A program made the position numbers and the translations under genes. From positions 1 through 62,672 of the forward strand of contig CAMNEA010000011.1 in the NCBI GenBank assembly GCA_946536145.1: a stretch of 62,672 nt of DNA. The letters are read 5' to 3'. Source of the DNA: an uncultured Butyrivibrio sp. (GTDB lineage Bacteria > Bacillota > Clostridia > Lachnospirales > Lachnospiraceae). The notes below the pieces were generated by a model, which had not been told where the DNA came from, ran no database searches, and saw only the letters and a list, made by a program, of their open reading frames with translations. Numbering within the stretch: position 1 is the stretch's first letter; every line of letters begins with the position of its first letter. This document shows, in pieces, positions 8,389-17,774 of the stretch.

Positions 8389-9669
8389 TCAGCTTATCGG
8401 AAGCAGGATCTGAAGTGTAAAGATACCATCTCTTGCATTGGCAGTCATTGTTCCGCCGTATTTTTCCGCAAGGAACCTTATGCTCTTTACACCAAACCCG
8501 TGATTTGATTTATCCCTTTTAGTTGTCAGCGGCATCCCGTTTTCAAAGGACACACTTCCGTCGTAATAATTCTGGAGCTGTACCATAAAAAAGTTATTCT
8601 GATTGAGTACTTTAAGACCTATCACTCTCTTCTCAGGGTCTGCAATCTTCTCCACAGCTGTGATCGCGTTGTCAAGGGCATTTCCAAAGATTGCATATAC
8701 ATCCTCAAGTTTCATAAATGACAGCGATCCCGCATCTGCCATACAACTTAACTGAATTCCGTGTTCACAGCAGTACAGCCCCTTGTCCATCATCAGGACA
8801 TTAAGAGCCTCATTTCCTGTATCGATCGCAGTGTCATAGATCATGATGTCCTTCTTGAGTTCTCTGTAGTAAGCCTCTCTGTCGCTCTCTTTCTCCATGT
8901 GGTGCAGAGCCTCGAGCTGGTGCTTAAGGTCATGGCACTTTCTGTTTATGCTGTCGATATTCTCCTGCCTCATCCTGTACTGCTCTTTCTGGATGCGAAA
9001 AGCCTGATTTATGCCGGCAAGCTCACCTGCATAGTACTCGCTCTGACGGCGTATTCCCTGCGTCCAGAGGATATATGCACAGCACAGTGCATCTACTATA
9101 CGGTAAAAGACATAGTTCCAGGAAAAGGCAGAACCGTCAAAGGTGTTACCCTTGTAAAAAACGCTGACGCACAGCACTATAAGTACGATAGTCATCATAG
9201 GGATAAGGTCAGTATGGCTGACACTCTTTGGTTCCATCTTGATGAATATATTCCTGATGACGTAGGCAAAAATTCCATATATGATCGCATACACAAGCAC
9301 ATCCAGCACCGCTATCCGCCCAAAACCGGAATCGAGTATTTCGCAGATATCGAACGCCACATGTTGGACAGCCAGGGCAATCACCGAATAGTAAAGAACC
9401 TGCTTAAGGTCAAACTGCGTGCAAAGATGTATCATCACAATTATCCCTGCGACAAACATTGTCCAAAAGCCTACAAATCCAACAGCCTGCATTATTTTCT
9501 CCGAAAAGTAATTAAGGCTGAAGGATATCCCGCCAAAAATCGCAACGGACAAAAGATACCTCAAGGGAAAATGCTCTCTTTTGGGACTAAAGTAAACAAT
9601 TATGCTCCCGGCCAGTATAAGCTGAACAGCATAGGATATGTAATCCCATATCATAAACAATACGTTCAA
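8389..9669 (-). CDS. AgrC/LytS-like sensor histidine kinase (GHKL)
   Basis: A 426-residue membrane kinase with about six N-terminal hydrophobic segments (residues 5-200), then the phosphoacceptor region (NRKCHDLKHQLEALHHM) and a C-terminal GHKL ATPase (N-box FGNALDNAITAVEK, G-box NHGFGVKSI). This is the class that senses peptides or envelope state and pairs with LytTR regulators. The start is TTG at 9669, overlapping the regulator's stop as TTGA, with GGGAGG upstream. An ATG five codons later has no ribosome site. No AgrB/AgrD-like gene is adjacent. Confidence 0.9.
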   Translation of the reverse strand: MNVLFMIWDYISYAVQLILAGSIIVYFSPKREHFPLRYLLSVAIFGGISFSLNYFSEKIMQAVGFVGFWTMFVAGIIVMIHLCTQFDLKQVLYYSVIALAVQHVAFDICEILDSGFGRIAVLDVLVYAIIYGIFAYVIRNIFIKMEPKSVSHTDLIPMMTIVLIVLCVSVFYKGNTFDGSAFSWNYVFYRIVDALCCAYILWTQGIRRQSEYYAGELAGINQAFRIQKEQYRMRQENIDSINRKCHDLKHQLEALHHMEKESDREAYYRELKKDIMIYDTAIDTGNEALNVLMMDKGLYCCEHGIQLSCMADAGSLSFMKLEDVYAIFGNALDNAITAVEKIADPEKRVIGLKVLNQNNFFMVQLQNYYDGSVSFENGMPLTTKRDKSNHGFGVKSIRFLAEKYGGTMTANARDGIFTLQILLPIS

Positions 9670-10388
9670 AGCATCTTACCTCCCATATATTCAGCAATTG
9701 CCTGCAAAAACTCTCTCTTCTTTGGTCTGCTTATCTTTAGTCTCTCGCCCCTGACCAGCACGTCATCCCGGTCCACACCATCGACATATTTAAGGTTTAC
9801 CAGATAGCAGTTATTACATCTCTTAAACGGAAGATCCCCGATCTTCTCCTCTATTTCTTTTAATGTCCCTTTTTGCTTGTACACGTCCTTAGGCGTATGA
9901 TAGGAGGTGTAATGGCCATTTACTTCAATGTATAAAAGATCATCTGTGGAGATCATGACAAACCCGCCCTCTGTTGCCACTTTAAAGCTCTCCGTTCTCC
10001 TTGCGAGACAGAATCCGAAGGCGCTTCGCATCTTCATCGCAAAATCCCCGTAGTTGACAGGCTTGACAATAAAGTCAAACGCCCGAACTTCATACCCCTT
10101 GATGGCCATCTGCGCAAGATTGGTGATAAATATGATCATGACATCAGAATCAGCCCGCCGTATTTTCCTGGCGAGCTCGATTCCGTTGTCGTCTGCATCT
10201 TCGCTGTTTAGTTCAATGTCGAGAAAGAGCATTGAATAGCTCCTGTCATACCGCTCAAGGAAGGAGGAGCTGTCAGAGAAAGTATCCACCTGAAATTCCT
10301 GACCAAGCTCTGTCCTTAGCCTTTCAAACATGTCAGACATCTTATTCAGTTCATCCGGATTATCATCCACGACTGCTATTTTGATCAT
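9666..10388 (-). CDS. LytTR family response regulator
   Basis: A 240-residue regulator with a receiver domain (acidic pair at 8-9, phosphoacceptor D57 in MLFLDIEL, lysine in VKPVNYGD) and a C-terminal LytTR DNA-binding domain (DLLYIEVNGHYTSYHT ... FKRCNNCYLVNLKYVDGV). It is cotranscribed with the kinase downstream. Upstream it overlaps the GtrA-like gene by 26 bases, so the two-component system is the distal part of the polysaccharide unit running from about 16.7 kb. That suggests it could regulate the same unit. Confidence 0.92.
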   Translation of the reverse strand: MIKIAVVDDNPDELNKMSDMFERLRTELGQEFQVDTFSDSSSFLERYDRSYSMLFLDIELNSEDADDNGIELARKIRRADSDVMIIFITNLAQMAIKGYEVRAFDFIVKPVNYGDFAMKMRSAFGFCLARRTESFKVATEGGFVMISTDDLLYIEVNGHYTSYHTPKDVYKQKGTLKEIEEKIGDLPFKRCNNCYLVNLKYVDGVDRDDVLVRGERLKISRPKKREFLQAIAEYMGGKML

Positions 10389-10911
10389 TCTTCTCCTCTG
10401 GGAAAATAATCTTATATACCGGGAAATATATCAGCATCTGGACTCCGCCGTTTATCACGGTGATTAGGATGTTGTAAATTGCAGGCGGCAGGTACTGTTT
10501 GCATATCGGTACATAAATTGACATGAGCGCGCTGCATACTGCAGTGATGATGACAAATGCAATCACATACCACATGGCCTGATACAGCACATTTCCATGG
10601 GACTTAAAGGTCACATTGCGCTGCATAGGGAAATTGACGCACTGCGCTATGAACAGAGTGATCGCAAAAGCCGCAAAATAGCCCATTCCTCCGGTCTCAT
10701 CTCCCGTTACCGGGAAATTGAACACATACGTATCTACTATCCCTAATTTTATCCTAAAAAGATGACAAGGTATACTGCACCAGTCTGTATTCCTGAAAAA
10801 TACTCCGGGTAAAAAGGTCAGGAGAAGGTATTGCAGCAGCGTCACCAGAAGTGAAAAAAGGTAAAACTTGACAAACTGCACGAGCAGTTTTTTTAACTTA
10901 TCAGATTTCAT
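10363..10911 (-). CDS. GtrA-like membrane protein
   Basis: A 182-residue protein with four hydrophobic segments. The motif QCVNFPMQRNVTFKSHG is the GtrA family pattern (N-x3-NRxxTF), seen in proteins that help move lipid-linked sugars across the membrane or modify cell-wall polysaccharide. The ATG overlaps the GH2 stop as ATGA with GAGG upstream. The family pattern is clear, but the precise role with the neighbouring hydrolases is not. Confidence 0.7.
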   Translation of the reverse strand: MKSDKLKKLLVQFVKFYLFSLLVTLLQYLLLTFLPGVFFRNTDWCSIPCHLFRIKLGIVDTYVFNFPVTGDETGGMGYFAAFAITLFIAQCVNFPMQRNVTFKSHGNVLYQAMWYVIAFVIITAVCSALMSIYVPICKQYLPPAIYNILITVINGGVQMLIYFPVYKIIFPEEKNDQNSSRG

Positions 10912-13289
10912 TCCATAACCTCAATAAATGTTTCTGCAGACATTCTCCCGTCCACAGTCTCAGCTTTCAGCTCGATCTTTCCTGCACCTTTACCGGGCTT
11001 AACGATTGCAAGTGCCTCACCGTAATAGGTATCGCATACATCTCCCAGGTAGCTCTTTGTATAGAAGGGGCAGGCGCTTCCAAGTCCTATGAGCTTTCCA
11101 CCTTTTACGCTCACCTTTATATCAGATCTCTCAAGAGGCTTGAGTTCTCCCTTTTCATCGGTAAATCTAAGTCGCACATAAGCAAGGTCACTGCCGGCTT
11201 TTATCTTATTCTGCTCAGGCTCAGCAGAAAGAATCGTCTTTTTTTCTGCACTTGTAAGTGAAGTCCGTGCAATCTCCTGCCCGTTGTTGTCATAGGCAAC
11301 TGCCGTAAGTTCTCCCGGCTTGTATGTCACCTCGAACTCAGCCCTGCAGTCATTTTTTACTCTCTTTTTGCCAATTGATCTGCCATTTAGAACAAGCTCT
11401 ACTTCAAACGCTCTTGAGTAGACCTCGACCCTTGTCTTCATTCCGTCGCATCCGTCAAAAGACCAGCTAGCCATGGCATTGGTCATCTTCCAGGCAGAGG
11501 GCGAGTGTTTTTCCTCTGCAAACTTAACAGGGATCACTCCTATCGCAATATCGAGCATCTCAAATGCAACCCTGGTATAGTCAGCCTCCGAGAGCGGCTT
11601 CCCCGTGAGATCCACTCTTCCGGATCCGGCTGAAACCCAGCCTTTGCCATGGGAGAAATCCGGAGCATACTCTTTGTACTCCCAGCTTCCCACGCCGACT
11701 TCTCCCAGGTAATCCATGCCGGACCACACGAAGTCGCCAATGATCCTTGGCTCTTTTTTGGCAAGCTCGTAGAATCTGTAAGCATCCGAGCAGAAGGTCT
11801 CACTTCCGAGAATTAGTCTTTCAGGATACTTCTTAAGGTCGTGAACATATCTGTCTATTCCGTAGTTGTACCCCGCAAAGTCCATTCTGGCGAAGGCATC
11901 CTTTGTGAGAAGGTCACAGGGATAGAGAGTTGCGCCAAACTTCATGAAGTTGGCACCCATTACACCCGCGAGCATATTGAAGAACTCACTTCCCACTGCC
12001 TTTTTCTTTTTGACATTCTCAGCTTCCTGCCTGGCCTTTTTGTCTGAGTATACGCCAAATCCAAGCGTACTGAGGAAGTTGAAAAAGATATTTACGCCGC
12101 AGGAAACAGGTCTTGAGGGATCGAGACTGTGAAGGTAATCCGTCATTTTGCCGCAAAGCGCAATACCTCTTTTCCGGGCTGTCTCTGCCACCTCGTTACC
12201 GGTGGAGTACATGATCACGCTGGGGTGGTTGTAATCCTTGTCAACCATGGCTTTTAAATCTGTTTTATAGCAGCTCTCGACTTTTGTGGCATAGTCATTT
12301 TTGGTCTTGTGGATGTACCAGGCATCAACGTATTCATCCATCATCAGAACGCCCAGCTCATCACATGCCCGAAGCGTTGCCTCGGAGCATGGATTGTGAG
12401 CACTTCTTACCGCGTTGTAGCCGTTTTCCTTCATCAGTCTTATCTTCCTGAAATCGGAAAACTCATAGCCTGCGGCGCCGAGGATACCGTTGTCGTGGTG
12501 AATACAGGCACCCCGCAGGATCACTCTCTTGCCGTTTAAAGCAAAACCCGTCTTTTCGTTAAACTCTATGGTTCTGATCCCTATGCGCTCCGTTCGCTCA
12601 TCATCGCCAAAGCAGACCTTGAGATCATAGAGCCTTGGGTTTTCTATACTCCAGGGCGTAGCGCCGGGAAGGATCATGGTCATGGAAACACTGCCATCCT
12701 CCCCTGCCTGCTCTGTGCATTTTGCGCCAAGTTCATCAATGCTGCATCTGACAGGCCCTACCGCATTTGCAGCGACCTTAACACGTATTGTTGGCGGATT
12801 TACAGATAATGTATCAACCTTTATTCCGTTTACAAGGATATGCTCTTTTGGCATACTGTATAACCATACCGGTCTGTAGATACCTGTTCCCGAATACCAC
12901 CTGCTGTTGGGCTGATCTGTATTTATGGCTTCAACCGTTATGGTATTGTCCTCACCATACTTGAGAAGCCCCGTTATATCGACATAAAAGCCGGTATACC
13001 CATAGTCATTGAAGGCAGCTTTTTTGCCGTTGACATAGACGGTTGCCCTGTGATAAACGCCCTCAAAGTAAAGAACGTTTATTTTATCTGCCAACTCCTT
13101 TTTTGCAAACAGGCTCTTTTCATAAGTATAGTCCTTGGGAACATACCATCCGAGGTTGACGCCGGTCACGCTGTTTTCATCCTTCTCATCAAGAAGGAGC
13201 GCGTCGTGCGGCAGATCAACCTCAAAGGCATTTTCTCTCTTTCCGGTTTCAAAGCATATCCAGTTGTCATTAAGGCATATCTTTTTCAT
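10908..13289 (-). CDS. Glycoside hydrolase family 2 (beta-galactosidase-like)
   Basis: A 793-residue intracellular enzyme without signal peptide. An N-terminal sugar-binding domain (LPHDALL, GTGIYRPVWL) is followed by a TIM-barrel with AVRSAHNPCSEATLRACDELG, acid/base E366 in STGNEVAE and nucleophile E497 in LGSETF. C-terminal beta domains follow. GH2 members of this length are usually beta-galactosidases, but beta-mannosidase or glucuronidase specificity is possible. It lies between the GtrA-like gene (ATGA overlap) and the small membrane protein, within a leftward unit also holding GH3. Confidence 0.92.
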   Translation of the reverse strand: MKKICLNDNWICFETGKRENAFEVDLPHDALLLDEKDENSVTGVNLGWYVPKDYTYEKSLFAKKELADKINVLYFEGVYHRATVYVNGKKAAFNDYGYTGFYVDITGLLKYGEDNTITVEAINTDQPNSRWYSGTGIYRPVWLYSMPKEHILVNGIKVDTLSVNPPTIRVKVAANAVGPVRCSIDELGAKCTEQAGEDGSVSMTMILPGATPWSIENPRLYDLKVCFGDDERTERIGIRTIEFNEKTGFALNGKRVILRGACIHHDNGILGAAGYEFSDFRKIRLMKENGYNAVRSAHNPCSEATLRACDELGVLMMDEYVDAWYIHKTKNDYATKVESCYKTDLKAMVDKDYNHPSVIMYSTGNEVAETARKRGIALCGKMTDYLHSLDPSRPVSCGVNIFFNFLSTLGFGVYSDKKARQEAENVKKKKAVGSEFFNMLAGVMGANFMKFGATLYPCDLLTKDAFARMDFAGYNYGIDRYVHDLKKYPERLILGSETFCSDAYRFYELAKKEPRIIGDFVWSGMDYLGEVGVGSWEYKEYAPDFSHGKGWVSAGSGRVDLTGKPLSEADYTRVAFEMLDIAIGVIPVKFAEEKHSPSAWKMTNAMASWSFDGCDGMKTRVEVYSRAFEVELVLNGRSIGKKRVKNDCRAEFEVTYKPGELTAVAYDNNGQEIARTSLTSAEKKTILSAEPEQNKIKAGSDLAYVRLRFTDEKGELKPLERSDIKVSVKGGKLIGLGSACPFYTKSYLGDVCDTYYGEALAIVKPGKGAGKIELKAETVDGRMSAETFIEVME

Positions 13290-13290
13290 A

Positions 13291-13686
13291 TTATTTCTCT
13301 CTCTTCAAAAAACCACTGACTATGGCAAGCAGCGTTCCGCATACCATGCAGATACCGATAGATACAATATTTCCAACCTGCGAAGCATCTCCAAACATAT
13401 TTATGCCCTGAAATGCATCAACAAAGGATCCCACCTGGTCAGCCAGATGTCTGAACGCGGCAAAGGCATAACAGGCAGTTACTGCCACAAGAAGAAGGTC
13501 TTCATCCCTGACCATTGATACTATATTTAATATAATGCCTATTACCAGTGAAAGGATCACAAGGATGTTCGTAGTATTGTGAGCCGGCGCCCATCCTATA
13601 TACCTGACAAGTGATACTACAGCTGCGACAAGAGCCAGCGCCACAACCCAGAAACCATACGCCTTACGGGCCAAAAAATCTTTCAT
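13291..13686 (-). CDS. Small four-helix membrane protein of unknown function
   Basis: A 131-residue protein with four hydrophobic segments and a basic C-terminus (FLKREK). I do not recognise a named family. The start at 13686 (or the adjacent ATG at 13689) is chosen from GAGGTGG just upstream. The gene follows GH3 by about 11 bases and precedes GH2 by one base, so it is cotranscribed with both. The membrane-anchored GH3 next to it suggests a partner or accessory role, which is inference. Confidence 0.65.
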   Translation of the reverse strand: MKDFLARKAYGFWVVALALVAAVVSLVRYIGWAPAHNTTNILVILSLVIGIILNIVSMVRDEDLLLVAVTACYAFAAFRHLADQVGSFVDAFQGINMFGDASQVGNIVSIGICMVCGTLLAIVSGFLKREK

Positions 13687-13697
13687 CATAATCCACC

Positions 13698-16682
13698 TCA
13701 TTCCTCAACAATCTCACGTTTACGGCTTCTTAAATTCATAAAGATAAAGAGCGCATCAAGTGCGGCAAACAGCACGATAAGTCCGGTCATAAGAGGCTGC
13801 CACCACGGTGTTACTGATACAATCCTTGAGTCTACGCTGTAGCCGTTCATTATGCTGCTGTTAGCTACGGTATAGAGATAATCGTGTGCCGACTTTCTTA
13901 CCAGCGCAAGCAGATCTCCGTCATCTGTCTCTTTTATCTGCGCGGCCACAGCCCGTCCCACATCACCTGCGAAGTCCAGGCAGAACTGATCCACACCTGC
14001 GGCAACCGCACTTGTGAGATGCCACTTGTATGTCCCGGCAGCTCCGGCAACAGCATCTGTCTCCTGCTGTCCTGTAAATCCCCATTCCTTCTCTATCACC
14101 TGATTGCACAGTGCTGTGTTTTCTGAGCACCATACCAGTCCAAGTCTGTTAAATCCATGCATAAGAGCCTGTCCTTTGGCAACAGCAACTGCTCCCTCAG
14201 CTCCTCTTAAGGTAATCTCCCTGAAGCCCTGCTCGTTAAAGAATACCGCGATTCCTTCTCTGTTGTTTTCCTGGTCATTACCTACAATGTGCTTGGCTCC
14301 TGCGTGTACACCTCTCTCCTCCATTGCGACTACTTCCGGTATCGCACACAGATAATTCATTGTGCCGTCTTCTGAGTAATACTCAAAGTTTCTGCCTCCG
14401 AAAGGTGTCCTGTGAATGTTGACGCCCGGCATCCAGTCCTCTTCCATTCCGAGATACATGCACTCATTTGCCATGAGCTTGCCCCTGTTATACATAAGGT
14501 CCTTATTGAAGGTTGAAGCCAGTACTATCTCTGTCGGAAAGCATGTATCCTGCACGCCTGTGCCGTATCTGCTCTCATTGTAGGTTCCGCCGACACCGTC
14601 GGGGCCGTCGCCTGCTACAACTGCGGGCTTACCTACTGTGGTTATCTCTGCTGTTCCAAAGTTATCAGAAAGAAGTCCTGTGAGTTCATCAATTGTGAAC
14701 TGGTTGAGGTACTCATCCCATGCCGGGTCATCGTAGTCAAGTCCTATCATGGCTGCAAGAGGTTTTCCGGTGAGAGCTCCCTGCGTAAAATCAGATACCG
14801 AGAGCGCATCAGAGCTCTTTTCATAGAAGTTTCCGGAAAGGAGCTTAATCATTTCTTCGTTGAGTGTGATCTGTGTTGGTGCCTTAGGGTATGTGCCTTC
14901 CCAGTCGCTTCTCGAAAGGTATGTAACCGTTCCATCCTGCCAGTAATTCGGGTCTGCCTCATCAAACTGATTTGTCACTGTTTCATCTGTGTATCTTGAT
15001 ACTTTATAGGTCTCTGTATCCAGTTTCTCGCTCCAGCTGTATACATTTGCCTTGTTGCCGGCAACTGTCTGTCCGTCCTGATCAACAAGCTGCGAAGCGC
15101 CTTTTGCTGCAAGAACATTGTTCAGGGCATCGTGGGCATTGTCACCGACAGTCAGATAATAGTCACCTTCACTCATGATATAGCCCTTGGCATTTTTATA
15201 GTCATAGCTTGCCAGAAGGTATTTATCGCAGGTGATTGAAAGTGTCTGGGATTCACCCGGCTGCAAAATATCGCTCTTTCCGAAGTCAAGGAGCTGGATT
15301 GCAGATTTTTCCACCAGATTTTTCTTTTCATAATCGCCGTAGGGTGTCTGCGCATATATCTGAACAGATGTCTTGCCCGCTGTATCACCTGTATTTTTAA
15401 CGGTGACATTAACTGTTATGTTATCACCGTCTATAGAAACACTGTCCAGCTTCTTTTCAAAAGTTGTATATGAAAGTCCGTATCCGAAGGGATAGGTTAC
15501 CTCTGAAGCGTAGTCCCACTCTTTTCCAAAAGAGGAGCCTGCCTTTGAAGCAGCATTTCCCTGACCGAGAATACTGTCCTCATATCTCGTCTCGTAGTAT
15601 TTGTATCCGACATAGATGCCTTCTGCCTGAACAGTTGAATAGGATATTCCGGCATCATCGTCATCGATGGCGGCAAGCACCTCATCGAGATTAACCCATG
15701 TCTGATTGTTGAAGCTTCCGTTGACAGTAGCGGGAGCCGATAAAGAATTTGCCGCATAGGTATCTGTAAGTGAACCTGACGGGTTTACGGTACCGTCTAT
15801 GATCTTCGCAACAGCCTCAAATCCGCGCTGTCCGGGCTGTCCTATCCACACGCAGGCATCAACTCCGTATTCATCGAGCCATTCAAGCTCCATAGGGTTT
15901 CCGCTGTTTATAAGCACGATCACCTTCTTAAATACGCCTGATTCCTTTACCATGTTAAGCAGGTCTTTTTCCTCCTGATGCAGAGCAAGCTGACTTATAC
16001 CTTCAAAGTCATCTTCGAGCGCAAGTTCCATTCCTTCTCCGCCCTCTCTCGCAAACATGATAAGAGCAACATCGCTGTAGTCCGCAAAGGATGACTTAAG
16101 CTCATCCGTATAAAACGAGATATTTTCTTCTCCCATGGAGTGGACGCTGGAAGTCTGTGTCACAAAATCAAAAGCACCTGTTCCCCTCTCAGTTGAAGAA
16201 TTCTTGTATGCGTTGTAAAGAGTATCGTTTATTTCAAATCCCTGATTTTTCAGGGCTGTGTAGAGGTCAATTCCCTCTGCGCTGTTGTAGCCCTTCGATC
16301 CCGCTGATGCATTTTTATAAAGCGGCTGCGCCACAGCATGCCCAAGAAGCGTGATCTTTTTTTCCGTATCCGCAAGCGGAAGTGCATTGTTATCGTTCTT
16401 TAGAAGCACTGCCCCCTCTGCTTCCTCTGCAACCGCTTCCTCATAAGTATCCGATATAAGCTTTTGAAGATTATCTGCATTCAGCTCGCCGTAGTCACTT
16501 TCAAAATAGGTTGTGTCCTCTGAAGAATCTCCTTCATTTACTACCTTACTTGTTGTTATTCCAAGCGCCTGATTTACTGTTCCGGAATATCCCATCATGC
16601 AGTTCAGACCAACTCCCGAAAGAACCAGACAGCAGGTGCTGACAGATGCAAGTCCCGTCCATAACCTGGAATGTTTGCTCAT
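13698..16682 (-). CDS. Membrane-anchored GH3 glycosidase with reversed domain order
   Basis: A 994-residue protein. After an N-terminal hydrophobic anchor (about 9-32) comes the GH3 C-terminal alpha/beta sandwich (AVLLKNDNNALPL, VALIMFAREGGEGMEL, VLINSGNPMELEWL), then a Fn3-like domain (YPFGYGLSYTTFE), then the GH3 TIM barrel last (VVAGDGPDGVGG, MPGVNIHRTPFGGRNFEYYSED, GAKHIVGNDQENNR). This reversed order is known for Butyrivibrio and Ruminococcus beta-glucosidases. The nucleophile candidate is the Asp in QETDAVAG. A C-terminal helix (residues 960-985) with basic tail gives a second anchor. AGGGAGG precedes the ATG at 16682. Confidence 0.9.
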   Translation of the reverse strand: MSKHSRLWTGLASVSTCCLVLSGVGLNCMMGYSGTVNQALGITTSKVVNEGDSSEDTTYFESDYGELNADNLQKLISDTYEEAVAEEAEGAVLLKNDNNALPLADTEKKITLLGHAVAQPLYKNASAGSKGYNSAEGIDLYTALKNQGFEINDTLYNAYKNSSTERGTGAFDFVTQTSSVHSMGEENISFYTDELKSSFADYSDVALIMFAREGGEGMELALEDDFEGISQLALHQEEKDLLNMVKESGVFKKVIVLINSGNPMELEWLDEYGVDACVWIGQPGQRGFEAVAKIIDGTVNPSGSLTDTYAANSLSAPATVNGSFNNQTWVNLDEVLAAIDDDDAGISYSTVQAEGIYVGYKYYETRYEDSILGQGNAASKAGSSFGKEWDYASEVTYPFGYGLSYTTFEKKLDSVSIDGDNITVNVTVKNTGDTAGKTSVQIYAQTPYGDYEKKNLVEKSAIQLLDFGKSDILQPGESQTLSITCDKYLLASYDYKNAKGYIMSEGDYYLTVGDNAHDALNNVLAAKGASQLVDQDGQTVAGNKANVYSWSEKLDTETYKVSRYTDETVTNQFDEADPNYWQDGTVTYLSRSDWEGTYPKAPTQITLNEEMIKLLSGNFYEKSSDALSVSDFTQGALTGKPLAAMIGLDYDDPAWDEYLNQFTIDELTGLLSDNFGTAEITTVGKPAVVAGDGPDGVGGTYNESRYGTGVQDTCFPTEIVLASTFNKDLMYNRGKLMANECMYLGMEEDWMPGVNIHRTPFGGRNFEYYSEDGTMNYLCAIPEVVAMEERGVHAGAKHIVGNDQENNREGIAVFFNEQGFREITLRGAEGAVAVAKGQALMHGFNRLGLVWCSENTALCNQVIEKEWGFTGQQETDAVAGAAGTYKWHLTSAVAAGVDQFCLDFAGDVGRAVAAQIKETDDGDLLALVRKSAHDYLYTVANSSIMNGYSVDSRIVSVTPWWQPLMTGLIVLFAALDALFIFMNLRSRKREIVEE

Positions 16683-16728
16683 AAATATTACCTCCCTGAA
16701 TCTCTTTATATAGATAGTTGCTGAATGA

Positions 16729-16774
16729 AGATTATCCGATTCGAAAGGCACATTCAATAGGTTATGCATAACCT
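16729..16774 (-). promoter_or_regulatory. Promoter with adjacent 16-bp palindrome before GH3
   Basis: On the minus strand, TTGAAT (16757-16752) and TAATCT (16734-16729) are separated by 17 bases. Directly upstream is the perfect palindrome AGGTTATGCATAACCT (16759-16774). The placement just behind the -35 fits an activator site or operator for the GH3-GH2 unit. Confidence 0.6.
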
Positions 16775-16797
16775 GTAATTCATGGTTCCTAAACTGC

Positions 16798-16845
16798 AAA
16801 AAAGGCAGAAAATCTATCGCTTCTAAGAGCGACGACCTCCTGCCA
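16798..16845 (-). terminator. Intrinsic terminator of the esterase gene
   Basis: On the minus strand an outer stem GGCAG/CTGCC and an inner stem TCGCT/AGCGA are followed by six T, about 35 bases after the esterase stop codon. It separates the esterase from the GH3 promoter. Confidence 0.6.
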
Positions 16846-16879
16846 TTAATATCTGATGTCGTTTAATGTATGATGTGGT

Positions 16880-17647
16880 TTATTCTTCAGACTCGGTAAT
16901 TCCTTCGTAGATCTTTATGAAATCAATCGAGGTGTCTCTGACCATGTCGCTGAACTCTCCGCCAAAACCATGTCCCGCTCCCTGAACTTCCCGAAGCGTA
17001 GCATAGCCGTAGTTGGCGGCAGCGGTTCTTGAGTACTCTATAGGAACGATGTCATCCTTGTTGCCGTGGATCAAAAGAACAGGCTTTCCAAAGCCGGTCT
17101 GCAGGTCTTTTACATCAATGTCTGCAGCAACCTTGTTGTAGTCTTTACTGAGCTTAAGCCCCATAGCCTCATCTCCGCCCTGTTCCATGCGCCTCCCGGC
17201 ATCTTCAGGGATGACAAAAGCCGGATACCAGAGGATAAGTCCTTTTACATCCTCTGTATATGCCCTTCCGACTATCGCAGAGACAAAACCTCCCTGGGAC
17301 TCCCCCTGGAGATACAGTTTGTCTTTATCCACATAAGAAAGGCACTTGACACTCTCCATGACAGCCACGAGATCCGCAGCCTCAGTCATGACCGTCATCT
17401 CAAGCATGGTTCCGTCGCTCTCCGACTCCATACCGCCGCCGCAGAAATCGAAGAACACACAAACTATACCATTTTCTGCGTATCCGCTGCCATAGTGCAT
17501 AAGCTCGCGGTAGTTGGAGCCGAAGCCGTGGGAAAATATGGCTGTCGGAAAAGAGCCCTCTGCGTCAGGTCTGTAGATCAGGCCGCGAATGACCTGTCCG
17601 TTTTCTTTTGTTACTTCGAGTTTATCCGTAATAACTGCATAAGCCAT
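16880..17647 (-). CDS. Alpha/beta hydrolase, feruloyl (cinnamoyl) esterase-like
   Basis: A 255-residue serine hydrolase without signal peptide. It has the oxyanion region FSHGFGSNY, nucleophile S117 in GESQGG, acid D198 or D199 in HGNKDDIVP and H226 in GAGHGFGG. Length and triad spacing closely resemble the cinnamoyl esterase Est1E type from Butyrivibrio, which frees ferulate from arabinoxylan. Specificity cannot be fixed by eye. Its own terminator lies downstream and the hairpin repeat lies upstream, so it appears to be monocistronic amid the hydrolase block. Confidence 0.8.
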   Translation of the reverse strand: MAYAVITDKLEVTKENGQVIRGLIYRPDAEGSFPTAIFSHGFGSNYRELMHYGSGYAENGIVCVFFDFCGGGMESESDGTMLEMTVMTEAADLVAVMESVKCLSYVDKDKLYLQGESQGGFVSAIVGRAYTEDVKGLILWYPAFVIPEDAGRRMEQGGDEAMGLKLSKDYNKVAADIDVKDLQTGFGKPVLLIHGNKDDIVPIEYSRTAAANYGYATLREVQGAGHGFGGEFSDMVRDTSIDFIKIYEGITESEE

Positions 17648-17774
17648 CTCTATGTCTCATTTGCATTGTCCTAAAATGATATTATCCTTTTCATCCTGAA
17701 TAATCAAATAATTAAATTTTCATAAACCGGTTTACATAATACATAATTTAGCAAAAAACCGTACTACAATAGAT

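Noticed and set aside
8761..9807. 348-codon plus-strand ORF over the histidine kinase
   Set aside because: It is antisense to a clear kinase gene with family motifs; no ribosome site and a low-quality protein sequence.
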